From positions 1,240,001 to 1,304,000 of the forward strand of contig NZ_CP009889.1 in NCBI RefSeq assembly GCF_000788395.1: a stretch of 64,000 nucleotides of DNA, given 5' to 3'. The notes beneath the pieces were generated by a model, which saw only the letters and a list, made by a program, of their open reading frames with translations, did no database searches and was not told the origin of the DNA. This DNA is from Pseudoalteromonas piratica (GTDB lineage Bacteria; Pseudomonadota; Gammaproteobacteria; Enterobacterales; Alteromonadaceae). How positions within the stretch are numbered: the first letter of the stretch is position 1; each line of letters opens with the position of its first letter. Position numbers and translations under genes: made by a program. Shown piece after piece: positions 18,110 to 26,696 of this stretch.

Positions 18110-19336
18110 CTAAAAAAAGGTCGAAATGGTTTTGTGTATTACCCAGTCGTCATCGGCAATTGCAACTTGGCGCCACTTATCAAATGTTAAACAAGGATGA
18201 GAGGTGGAAAAACAGACCATGTCACCAACTTGTAAGCTGCAATTTTCGGGTATGCTTAACATAGCATGCTGATCCATTATTTTAACGGTTTCAATCAAGG
18301 CATCAGCCGGTTGCAATGTTTGGCTATCAACATGAAAGATTAACTCTGCTTTTGGTAATCCAGCATCAAACGCCACATCTCGTTTACCAAGACCCACAAT
18401 CGCAAGCCCAGCCTCAGGACGGGATACCACATACGCCCAAACAGTTAAACTAGAAGCTAATTCGCCCGTCACATCGCAGGCCAATTGACTGCGTGCAACT
18501 ACCGCATTTTGAGCGTCTTGATAAATACCCGTATCATGAATTAAGTAGCAGCCAGGGCGAACAACTAAATTAAAGTCTTTTTGCTGATTATGCTTGGCGA
18601 GTGTCGAGGCAACCACATCGTACCAAGCAGAGCCGGCACCAGTGATAATGGGTTTAGACTGGCTAAACACATTACGTTGGTTAAGTAGATGTGCCAGTTG
18701 ATATATGTCCTCAACAAATGTTGTGACTTTTTCAAATGCGTCACTGCCCCCAATGACCCCTTCATAGAAGCCAATACCCGAAAATTTTAAACTTGGATGT
18801 TGCTCACAAACAGCTAAAAATGCATCGGCATTGTTTACGTCACGCCAGCCACAACGCCCTCCTTGTGCACCAATTTCCAGCAAAATATTAATAGGGGTAT
18901 TTCGCGCATCAAAAAATGCGCCTATTTGCTTCGCATTTTCAACCGAATCAACAAAACAATAAAACTCAACATCGGTGGTTTCAAGTAATTGCGCAATTTG
19001 CTTAAAGTGATACTTACCCACCAGCTGATTTGCCAATATAATGCGCGTTACACCATGATTAGCTGCGTTAAGAACTTGTGCAACAGTAGCAAGAGTAATA
19101 CCCCAAGCACCGTGTTCAAGCTGCATTTTAAAAAGCTCTGGGGCCATTGTTGTTTTGCCATGTGGCGCTAAATTAACATTCGCCTCTTGGCAGAATTCAC
19201 TCATCCATTTTGCATTATTACTGATCGCTGACTGCGATAGCACCGCAACTGGAAAGCTCACTTCTTCACGTAAAATGTGCCAACCCGTTTTTGTTAAGGA
19301 CTGTGGGTTACCTGAACCTTTTAAGACTTCATTCAT
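18110..19336 (-). CDS. D-threonine aldolase/D-serine dehydratase-fold PLP enzyme, probable D-glucosaminate dehydratase
   Basis: A 408-aa fold-III (alanine-racemase-like) PLP enzyme. The PLP lysine is K61 in LAPHGKTTM. The C-terminal metal site typical of the DSD/D-threonine aldolase group is present as H380-P-C382 in SHPCLTFDKW. The family includes a Mn2+-dependent D-glucosaminate dehydratase from Pseudomonas, which also shows aldolase activity. In this operon the likely reaction is D-glucosaminate -> 2-keto-3-deoxygluconate + NH3, with the Rid protein clearing the imine. It is the first gene of the operon, transcribed from the intergenic region shared with the TonB receptor. Confidence 0.85.
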   Translation of the reverse strand: MNEVLKGSGNPQSLTKTGWHILREEVSFPVAVLSQSAISNNAKWMSEFCQEANVNLAPHGKTTMAPELFKMQLEHGAWGITLATVAQVLNAANHGVTRIILANQLVGKYHFKQIAQLLETTDVEFYCFVDSVENAKQIGAFFDARNTPINILLEIGAQGGRCGWRDVNNADAFLAVCEQHPSLKFSGIGFYEGVIGGSDAFEKVTTFVEDIYQLAHLLNQRNVFSQSKPIITGAGSAWYDVVASTLAKHNQQKDFNLVVRPGCYLIHDTGIYQDAQNAVVARSQLACDVTGELASSLTVWAYVVSRPEAGLAIVGLGKRDVAFDAGLPKAELIFHVDSQTLQPADALIETVKIMDQHAMLSIPENCSLQVGDMVCFSTSHPCLTFDKWRQVAIADDDWVIHKTISTFF

Positions 19337-19408
19337 GAAAAATTGTTACCAAACTGCGCATAACAAAAAGACTAACTAATACAATTCTATCCAATGTAAA
19401 TGCATTTC

Positions 19409-19511
19409 TAACATTTTTGTTATCAAAGTGTTGCTTTTGTGGTCATGTTAGTGTTAAAAAGTAACAAGTTCAAGGTTTTTATTTGTTACTTTCTAACATT
19501 ACACAGTAACA
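19409..19511. promoter_or_regulatory. Cluster of TGTTA/TAACA dyads, candidate RpiR operators
   Basis: Three inverted dyads share the half-site TGTTA/TAACA: 19409-19422 (taaca-4-tgtta), 19446-19466 (tgtta-11-taaca) and 19484-19498 (tgtta-5-taaca). A further half-site lies at 19507-19511. They lie 70-175 bp upstream of the minus-strand operon and about 240-340 bp upstream of the receptor. The repetition in a short AT-rich region suggests binding sites; assignment to the local RpiR protein is inference. Confidence 0.45.
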
Positions 19512-19641
19512 AATCACTACTTTGGATTCGGTGAATAAGCCTGCGAGTACCAGCTAAACTGGGCAGTTAAAAGTTTAGCGCTGCGTTTATTAAGCTGTAA
19601 AACGTACATGTTACTCCCCACTTATGACCCGAAATTTTTTT

Positions 19642-19673
19642 GGTAACTTTTGACAACGCTGTCAAAAGTTGCC
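19642..19673. promoter_or_regulatory. 32-bp palindrome with central CG, LacI-family-type operator
   Basis: The dyad 19642-19673, centred on CG at 19657-19658, pairs at 14 of 16 positions (core ttttgacaacgctgtcaaaa). This form is typical of LacI-family operators and resembles motifs described for sugar regulons in Alteromonadales. It lies 80 bp upstream of the receptor start, overlapping or just before the likely promoter. No LacI-family gene is in the window, so a distant regulator is implied. Confidence 0.55.
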
Positions 19674-19752
19674 AAGCAGATTGTAAGTAATCACAACAAT
19701 AAGGTTTCTCAGAACTAATTCTGATAGAACTAAACACTAATAGGGGAAGACT

Positions 19753-22700
19753 GTGTCCAACAGAACATTTAAACGAAGCGTGTTGTCTTCAACCATCGCT
19801 GTAGCGCTCTCAGCGGGTTTTGCCAACAATGTTATGGCAGAAGAAAAATCAGCTGCTGAAGCTGAAATGGAAGTAATCCAGGTTAAGGGTATTCGTGCCA
19901 GTACGGTTAAATCAATTAATGTAAAGCGTTTTGCACCTTCACAAGTTGACGGTATCGCGTCAGAAGACATCGGTAAACTACCGGATGTAACAATTTCAGA
20001 TTCACTGCAACGTATCACCGGTGTACAAGTAGAGCGTACTGCAGGTGAAGGTGGTCCGGTACAAATCCGTGGTTTACCTCAAGTAGACAGCACACTTAAC
20101 GGCGAAGTATTTTTAAGTGCAACAACCATCGACTCATCAGGCGCTGATTTTGGTGATTTACCAGCACAGCTTTTCTCGGGTGTTGATGTTTATAAAACAA
20201 GTGAATCTAAGCGTTCTGCCGCAGGTATTTCAGGTTCGATTGACCTTAAAACCCGCCGTCCATTCGATATGAGCGAAGGTTGGACAACAAACGTAAGCGC
20301 AGATGTGACACAGGGCTCTATTAGTGATGAAACAGATCCAAATCTAAACGGCCTAATCAGTTATAATGCTGATAAATGGGGTGTTTTATTCTCTGCGGTA
20401 ACACAAGAAGCAACCCTAGCTACAGACTACAACGGTTATTTCGATACCTCTGAAAATGGTGGTATCGGGGCTGCAAACAACAACTTTACATGGGGTCAAA
20501 ACCCACAAGGTAATGATGTACGTCACGTAGTACCACAAGGTTTTGCAGCTTTCAATAAGCAAGAAAAACGTGAGCGTCAAGGTTTCCAATTTGCTTTCCA
20601 AGCGGATTTAGGTGAAGGTTTTGAGCTAGTTTTCGAAGCATTCTATACCGATCAAGAGCGTTTTAACGAGCGTCAAGGTTTATCACAAAATAACCGTTGG
20701 TACTCTTTCAACGATTACGCATTCCCAACAGAATCAGGTTGGACTGGCGACACGTTTACTGATGAAGATGGCAATGCATGGGGTGCGGTAAATGATTTTT
20801 ACTTACAACCATGGCGTTTACAAACCTTCACTCAGGTTAACAACAACTACGAAACCTCAACTAACTTAAACTTAGAGCTTAACTTTAATAACGGTGGCCC
20901 GCTTTCAGGTCAAGTTCGTGTTACACGTGCTAAAGCGGATGCAAGCATGCGTCACGGCTATGGTGAAGGTGATTTACTGAGTATTGATCAAGGGACTCGT
21001 GTAACTGGCCCGGGTCAGTTTACACCGGCTGAATACTGTGGCGATGGTGATACCATTGTGGGCGACCAAGGTGGTTGTTACGCGCAATTCTCACCAGGCG
21101 GTATTGAAGATGATTCATTCCTACTACGTTATGATGCACGTGGTGAATCGCCAGTATTTAGTGGTTTTGATCAACTGGTAAATGGCGGCCAAGGCTTAAT
21201 GAGCGTTGCTGATTACATGGGCAGCTTAGATTCATACCACATTGGTGCATTCTCGTCTGAAGGTAATACAGACGACGAAGGTGAAATCAACACATTCAGC
21301 ACGAAATGGAACTATCAATTTGACGACATGGAATTCATCACGAGTGTTGATTTTGGTGTGCGCTTTATGGAACGTAAAGTGGACCATGACCAATTTACAT
21401 ACACATCTGAATTTGGTGATGGCTGTGATATCGCACAGTGGAAAGCGGTTGACCAATATCACACTGTTGATACCTGTGAAGGCAACCCAGCAGCAGGTGA
21501 ATACCTAACAGAAGATGTGGGTGATTTAACTGCGGGTACTTGGGTGCCTTACACATTACTTAACCCTACTCGTCTTGATACACATACCACTGTTAGCCAG
21601 ATTTCTAACTTCGGTAGTGTAAAAGGCATTCCAACAATGTGGGCGATTGATCCGAGTAACTTCCGCGATCCACGTCAGTTCCACCTAGACACATTTGGTA
21701 ATGTACAGCGCACTGAAAACGCAGGTGCTTCTTTCGATGTCAAATTGAACGAATTCAGCTACTTTGCACAAGCCAACTTTGAGTGGGAAATGATCCGCGG
21801 TAACTTTGGTGTTAAAGTGGTTGAAACTGACCTATACGTGAAGCAAAACCTTGCGGGTTCTAACTTACCTCACTCAGGTTTAGGTCCAGATATTGGCGAC
21901 GTAGTAACAGAGCGCAGCTATACAGATTACCTACCATCATTAAACGTGTCAGCTGATGTAACAGAAGACGTGATTGTACGTGGTGCATACGCAAAAAACA
22001 TGCAAGCACTTGACCTTGCAAGTTGGGGCGGTGGTAAAACGGTTGGTAAAGCAATTAACGGTGAGTGTGACTGTTTACGCGTAGTAAATGGTAACCTAAC
22101 AGGTAACCCGGCACTTAACCCATGGCGTTCAGATAACTACTCACTATCAGCTGAGTGGTATAATGGCGAAGCGTCAATGATGTTCTTATCACTTTACCGC
22201 ATCGAAATTGAAAGCTTCACAGAAAGCGGTACCGTTTGGATTGATGAGCCAGATGATGATGGTATCAGCCGTGGTCCATGGCCTTTCAGTACGCAAGTAC
22301 AAGGTAAAGGTGGTGATGTAAGCGGTCTAGAAGTGGGTATTCGTGCTGCAATGAGCGACTACACTGATATCGCAATTCTTAATAACTTCGGTATCGATGC
22401 TAACTACACATACAGTGATAGCTCGCAACAAAACAAAGACGTAAATGGCGACGATTTACCATTCGTTGGTATGTCAAAAGATACATACAACTTTGTGCTT
22501 TGGTATGAGCAAGAAGAGTTCTCAACGCGTTTAGCATGGAACTCGCGTAGCCCGCGCTTAATCACACAAGGTTCAAGTGCAGTAGGCGGACAATCACTGT
22601 ACCAAGATACGTATTCACAACTTGATTTCAGTGCAACCTACCACGCAACTGATTATCTAGATATTTACTTACACGGTTCGAACATAACTGAAGAAGTTCA

Positions 22701-22788
22701 ACAAACTTACCTTGAATTCTCTTCACAAAAAGCGTTCCGTAACGAGTATGAATCGCGTTGGACCCTTGGTGTTAGGGCAACATTTTAA
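19753..22788 (+). CDS. Large carbohydrate-type TonB-dependent receptor
   Basis: A 1011-aa outer-membrane receptor. A signal peptide (~1-29) is followed by the TonB-box-like EVIQVKGIR, a plug with the string ASEDIGKLPDVTISDSLQRI split across the conserved plug start, and a large barrel ending in LGVRATF. This plug signature marks the Xanthomonas/Caulobacter/Alteromonas group of oligosaccharide receptors rather than siderophore receptors. The start is GTG at 19753 with a ggggaag ribosome-binding site. Facing the oxidative amino-sugar operon, it probably imports oxidised chitooligosaccharides into the periplasm for the GH20 enzyme. Several Cys residues occur in predicted extracellular loops. Confidence 0.92.
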   Translation: MSNRTFKRSVLSSTIAVALSAGFANNVMAEEKSAAEAEMEVIQVKGIRASTVKSINVKRFAPSQVDGIASEDIGKLPDVTISDSLQRITGVQVERTAGEGGPVQIRGLPQVDSTLNGEVFLSATTIDSSGADFGDLPAQLFSGVDVYKTSESKRSAAGISGSIDLKTRRPFDMSEGWTTNVSADVTQGSISDETDPNLNGLISYNADKWGVLFSAVTQEATLATDYNGYFDTSENGGIGAANNNFTWGQNPQGNDVRHVVPQGFAAFNKQEKRERQGFQFAFQADLGEGFELVFEAFYTDQERFNERQGLSQNNRWYSFNDYAFPTESGWTGDTFTDEDGNAWGAVNDFYLQPWRLQTFTQVNNNYETSTNLNLELNFNNGGPLSGQVRVTRAKADASMRHGYGEGDLLSIDQGTRVTGPGQFTPAEYCGDGDTIVGDQGGCYAQFSPGGIEDDSFLLRYDARGESPVFSGFDQLVNGGQGLMSVADYMGSLDSYHIGAFSSEGNTDDEGEINTFSTKWNYQFDDMEFITSVDFGVRFMERKVDHDQFTYTSEFGDGCDIAQWKAVDQYHTVDTCEGNPAAGEYLTEDVGDLTAGTWVPYTLLNPTRLDTHTTVSQISNFGSVKGIPTMWAIDPSNFRDPRQFHLDTFGNVQRTENAGASFDVKLNEFSYFAQANFEWEMIRGNFGVKVVETDLYVKQNLAGSNLPHSGLGPDIGDVVTERSYTDYLPSLNVSADVTEDVIVRGAYAKNMQALDLASWGGGKTVGKAINGECDCLRVVNGNLTGNPALNPWRSDNYSLSAEWYNGEASMMFLSLYRIEIESFTESGTVWIDEPDDDGISRGPWPFSTQVQGKGGDVSGLEVGIRAAMSDYTDIAILNNFGIDANYTYSDSSQQNKDVNGDDLPFVGMSKDTYNFVLWYEQEEFSTRLAWNSRSPRLITQGSSAVGGQSLYQDTYSQLDFSATYHATDYLDIYLHGSNITEEVQQTYLEFSSQKAFRNEYESRWTLGVRATF

Positions 22789-22833
22789 TCCTTAGAATTA
22801 TTAGGATTTAGGTTGAATTAACACTTTCTGCCC

Positions 22834-22866
22834 AAGACTGCCGTCATTTGGCGGCAGTCTTTTCTT
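22834..22866 (+). terminator. Rho-independent terminator after the receptor
   Basis: The arms aagactgccg (22834-22843) and cggcagtctt (22852-22861) form a 10-bp stem followed by T-rich sequence. Confidence 0.8.
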
Positions 22867-22977
22867 TTGGTTTCATCACGATACAATGCAAATACCCATT
22901 TGATTAACTAATTGCCTATTTACTTAATCAAGTTACTTAATCAAATTGGTATTGAAGTATAAGCACGAGTGTGAACC

Positions 22978-24516
22978 ATGACAGAAGCGACAAAAACAAT
23001 AAATTCCATCGTCATCGTTGGCGGCGGTACGTCTGGCTGGATGACAGCTGCAGCCCTTGCTAATCACGCCCCGCTAAAACACTGTAAAATTACCCTCATC
23101 GAATCAAGTAAACTTGGCACCATAGGTGTCGGTGAAGCCACTATCCCAACTTTGCGCCGCTTTTATCAAAACTTAGGTCTTAGTGATATTGACGTACTAA
23201 AAGCCACCAAAGGCAGCTGCAAACTTGGCATTGAATTTCAGGGTTGGGCAGGTGAAAACTCGCGCTTTATTCACCCATTCGGCATTTACGGGCAAAGCAC
23301 ACCCACCACCCCATTTCACCATTATTGGTTACGCGCCGAACAAGCAGGTACACACAGCGATTTAACTGATTATTCTCTTGGCGTGCAAATGGCAAAACAC
23401 AATAAATTTGTGACGCCAAAAATAAAACCACAAAACCAGTTAGAAATTTTTGATTGGGCACTGCATTTTGATGCCAGCTTGTTTGCAAAACTGATGTTTG
23501 ATTATTCAACCAATAAAGGCGTTAAGCATATCGATAACACCATCAGTAACATCGAAAATCACCCTGATGGCAGTATTAGCCAATTACACTTTGAAGATGG
23601 CTCTAGCATCGCCGCAGATTTATTTATTGATTGTTCAGGCTTTAAAGCGCTGTTAATTGGTGAAAACCAAGCTGTTGAATATGAAAATTGGAGCCACTGG
23701 CTATTAAATGACAGCGCTATCGCAGTGCAAACAAGCGCAACGTCTGAACCCATCACCCGTACCCTCGCTATTGCGAAAAAAGGCGGCTGGCAATGGCGTA
23801 TACCGCTTCAGCATCGCGTTGGCAATGGCTACGTTTACAGCAGCAAATACCTTTCCCATGAAGAAGCAGAAAAAAGTTTGCTTGCATCAATCGATGGCGA
23901 CATTTTACAGCCACCACGTAAATTTAGTTTTACCCCTGGGCGGCGAAAATCTGCATGGCATAACAACTGTGTCGCCATTGGTTTAAGCTCTGGCTTTTTA
24001 GAACCATTAGAGAGCACCAGCATTGCATTGGTTGAAACAGCAATCGAAAAACTCTTGCTTACTTTCACGAGCAATCATTACTCAACACACAATGTCGCTA
24101 AATTTAATGATGTGAATGCACAAGAATATGAGCGTGTACGTGACTTTATTATTTTGCACTATAAGTTAAACGGCCGCAGCGACAGCCCTATGTGGCAGTA
24201 TTACCGCGATATGGCAATTCCGGCATCACTCGAAGAGAAAATGCTAACCTTTGCTAAAACTGGCGAGTTAAAACGTCTGCCTTGGGAAATGTTTGGCCCT
24301 GACAGTTGGCTGGCTATTTACCACGGTTTAAATTTTTTACCCGAAAACTACCAAGCAAGCGCAGATAATATGCCGCTCAATTACTTAAATGAACATTTAA
24401 CTAAAATGCGCGAAATGGTTTCAAGCCAAGTAAACAATGCGCCTACCCACAGCGAATTTTTAGAAAAGCACTGTGGCTATCAACCAATCAAGCAACAGGA
24501 AGCGGTATGCAGTTAA
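22978..24516 (+). CDS. Tryptophan-halogenase-family FAD protein, copy 1
   Basis: A 512-aa flavoprotein. The FAD-binding GGGTSGW (15-21) is near the N-terminus. The position equivalent to the catalytic lysine of flavin halogenases is K82 (SCKLGIEF), and the WQWRIP motif and the PLEST motif are all present. Despite these features, family members located next to TonB receptors in Alteromonadales and Caulobacterales are widespread in sugar loci and have no proven halogenase substrate. There are no natural-product biosynthesis genes here. It overlaps the next, homologous gene by 10 nt, so the two are co-translated. It may modify a ligand or a protein linked to receptor function. Confidence 0.88.
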   Translation: MTEATKTINSIVIVGGGTSGWMTAAALANHAPLKHCKITLIESSKLGTIGVGEATIPTLRRFYQNLGLSDIDVLKATKGSCKLGIEFQGWAGENSRFIHPFGIYGQSTPTTPFHHYWLRAEQAGTHSDLTDYSLGVQMAKHNKFVTPKIKPQNQLEIFDWALHFDASLFAKLMFDYSTNKGVKHIDNTISNIENHPDGSISQLHFEDGSSIAADLFIDCSGFKALLIGENQAVEYENWSHWLLNDSAIAVQTSATSEPITRTLAIAKKGGWQWRIPLQHRVGNGYVYSSKYLSHEEAEKSLLASIDGDILQPPRKFSFTPGRRKSAWHNNCVAIGLSSGFLEPLESTSIALVETAIEKLLLTFTSNHYSTHNVAKFNDVNAQEYERVRDFIILHYKLNGRSDSPMWQYYRDMAIPASLEEKMLTFAKTGELKRLPWEMFGPDSWLAIYHGLNFLPENYQASADNMPLNYLNEHLTKMREMVSSQVNNAPTHSEFLEKHCGYQPIKQQEAVCS

Positions 24517-26030
24517 CACACAATCCCATTGAAAAGTTTGTTATTGTCGGTGGCGGCACCGCAGGTTGGCTTGCTGCAGCAACGCTTGGCAATATTTTTA
24601 AAGACAGCAACACCCAAGTTGAGCTGATTGAATCAGACGAAGTCAATATTATTGGTGTCGGTGAAGCCACGATTCCACCACTCATTGATACCCTTGAAAG
24701 CTTAGGCATCGATTTAGTTGAGTTTATAAAAGCCACTCAAGCCAGTTTTAAATGGGGCATTCAGTTTGAAAACTGGTATCAAGAATCACACAGCTATTTT
24801 CACCCCTTTGGGGAAGTTGGCCAAAAGATTGATGGTCACGATTTTTACCAATGTTGGCTTAAACAAAAAGCTGAAGGCGACAACACCCCATTAATGGCTT
24901 ATTCGCCAGAGGCGGTATTATCTGAAAAGAATCGTTTTTTTGTACCGCATCAAGCGATGAATACGCCACTTGCAGGCGCCCGCTTTGCGCTGCACCTTGA
25001 TGCGGTGCTGGCAGGCCAATACTTACGTAAATTCTCTGAAAATATTGGTGTAAAACGCACCGTTGGCCACGTGGAATCAATTAGCAAAACGATTGACGGA
25101 AATATATCGTCCGTCACATTAAAATCAGGCGAAACAATAAGCGGCGACTTTTTTATTGATTGTACAGGCTTTAAGGGCTTACTGATTGCTAATGCACTCA
25201 ATACCGAATACCAAGATTGGTCCGAGCATTTACCCTGCAACCGCGCAGTTGCAGTGCAAACCAAACTCACAGGTAATACCAAACCTTATACCGTTTCGCG
25301 CGGCCAAAAAGCGGGGTGGAGTTGGCATATTCCGCTGCAACACCGCACAGGTAATGGTTATGTATTTTGCGATAAATACATCACCGATGAAGAAGCTATT
25401 CAAACCTTACTTGATAATGTGGATGGCGAGCCATTGACTGAGCCAAGAGTGATCCCGTTTGTTACCGGTGTGCGCGATAAAGTGTGGAATAAAAACTGCC
25501 TATCACTTGGTCTTGCACAGGGGTTTTTAGAGCCGCTTGAATCCACTGCAATTCATTTAGTGTCTAAATCACTGGCATTGTTTGTACGCATGTTTCCAAC
25601 CAAAAAGCCAAATGCGGTATTACAAAATGAGTTTAACCGCCGCATTATTGGTGATTATCAAGAAATTCGCGACTTTCTAGTGCTGCACTACTGCACCACA
25701 AAACGCGACGACTCAGCGTTTTGGCGTGATTGGCAACAAAAACAAGTTCCAGCAAGCCTATCTGAGCGCATTGAGTTTTTTAGACAAAGCGGCGGATTGA
25801 TCCCAGGTGTTGAAGAGCTATTCCAACCCACCAGCTGGTATGCAGTGTTTGATGGGATGGGAGTAATACCCAATGGCTACAACCCAACCTTAGATGCGCT
25901 TAACAGTGAAACGCTGGCAAAAAGCCTTGCAGCAGGCAGAAGTGCACTTGAAAAATGCGCTGAAGCACAGCCTAGCCATGATGAATTTTTGCAACAATAT
26001 TGCCCTGCCGATGAGGCGATTTTTAACTAA
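24507..26030 (+). CDS. Tryptophan-halogenase-family FAD protein, copy 2
   Basis: A 507-aa paralogue of the preceding protein, sharing colinear motifs: GGGTAGW (15-21), K82 in ASFKWGIQF, WSWHIP, and EPLESTAIHLV. Retention of both the lysine and the glutamate of the halogenase active site in both copies argues that both are enzymes rather than one being a decayed duplicate. Its ATG lies inside the end of copy 1. A heteromeric pair is possible. The cofactor would be FADH2 from an unlinked reductase; none is adjacent. Confidence 0.88.
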   Translation: MQLTHNPIEKFVIVGGGTAGWLAAATLGNIFKDSNTQVELIESDEVNIIGVGEATIPPLIDTLESLGIDLVEFIKATQASFKWGIQFENWYQESHSYFHPFGEVGQKIDGHDFYQCWLKQKAEGDNTPLMAYSPEAVLSEKNRFFVPHQAMNTPLAGARFALHLDAVLAGQYLRKFSENIGVKRTVGHVESISKTIDGNISSVTLKSGETISGDFFIDCTGFKGLLIANALNTEYQDWSEHLPCNRAVAVQTKLTGNTKPYTVSRGQKAGWSWHIPLQHRTGNGYVFCDKYITDEEAIQTLLDNVDGEPLTEPRVIPFVTGVRDKVWNKNCLSLGLAQGFLEPLESTAIHLVSKSLALFVRMFPTKKPNAVLQNEFNRRIIGDYQEIRDFLVLHYCTTKRDDSAFWRDWQQKQVPASLSERIEFFRQSGGLIPGVEELFQPTSWYAVFDGMGVIPNGYNPTLDALNSETLAKSLAAGRSALEKCAEAQPSHDEFLQQYCPADEAIFN

Positions 26031-26109
26031 ATCGCCCTTTGCTTTTATAAAAAGCTCAGTTAAAGTGGCTGAAATTGTTTCACAACCTGTTGTAAAAGGC
26101 TTTTTTATC

Positions 26110-26568
26110 ATGCGCTTATTAGCTTTTATTGTTGGTTTATTGTTTTCTCAAACTGTGCTCGCAACACCTGACACGCTATTTTTGTTGCGTCACGCTGAGA
26201 AACGCGATGGCATCAATCCGAACCTTTCTCAAGCGGGTCAAGCCCGTGCAGAGCATCTTGTTAGCATATTAAAAGATAATAAAATTAAGCATATTTTTAG
26301 CACCAACTACAATCGCACATTAGAAACCGTAAAACCGCTCAGTCAAGAATTAGACATTGTAGTAACCCATTATAACCCGCGTCAGTTAACAGCATTGGTT
26401 AAGCAACTCAAAACATTACAAGGCAATACCGTGATTGTGGGGCACAGCAACACCACACCCCAGCTTGTAAAATTATTGACAGGCCAAGACGTTACTATCA
26501 ATGAAGACCAGTTTGATAAACTGTTTGTTGTAAGAGGAAAATCTGTACAAGAATTAAGTTCAAACTAA
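26110..26568 (+). CDS. Exported histidine phosphatase family protein (SixA/phosphoglycerate-mutase-like)
   Basis: A 152-aa protein with a signal peptide (MRLLAFIVGLLFSQTVLA) and a short histidine-phosphatase domain. The catalytic RHAEK motif (phosphohistidine) lies near residue 27, and the second catalytic His is in VVGHSNTTPQ. The start at 26110 is preferred over a longer frame overlapping the flavoprotein gene because it gives a clean signal peptide, with aaaagg upstream. It is a small periplasmic phosphatase, substrate unknown. It is 79 bp downstream of the flavoprotein pair and may be cotranscribed with it. Confidence 0.78.
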   Translation: MRLLAFIVGLLFSQTVLATPDTLFLLRHAEKRDGINPNLSQAGQARAEHLVSILKDNKIKHIFSTNYNRTLETVKPLSQELDIVVTHYNPRQLTALVKQLKTLQGNTVIVGHSNTTPQLVKLLTGQDVTINEDQFDKLFVVRGKSVQELSSN

Positions 26569-26696
26569 ATTAAATTGAGAACATTTATGTGTTTACAATT
26601 CATCACAAAATCAACATATTATTAAATGCTCTTACTTCAAAGTTAAAAAATTTGTAAGTAAGATTACCTCCCTTTTAAAATAGCAATTACATTTAT

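Noticed and set aside
15755..19336. A D-amino-acid degradation operon in the strict sense
   Set aside because: The deacylase and aldolase-fold families suggest it, but KDG kinase, GH20 and the sugar-type TonB receptor point to an amino-sugar acid as substrate.
22978..26030. A halogenated natural-product gene cluster
   Set aside because: No synthase, tailoring or resistance genes accompany the two flavoproteins; the TonB receptor and sugar-acid operon explain the context better.
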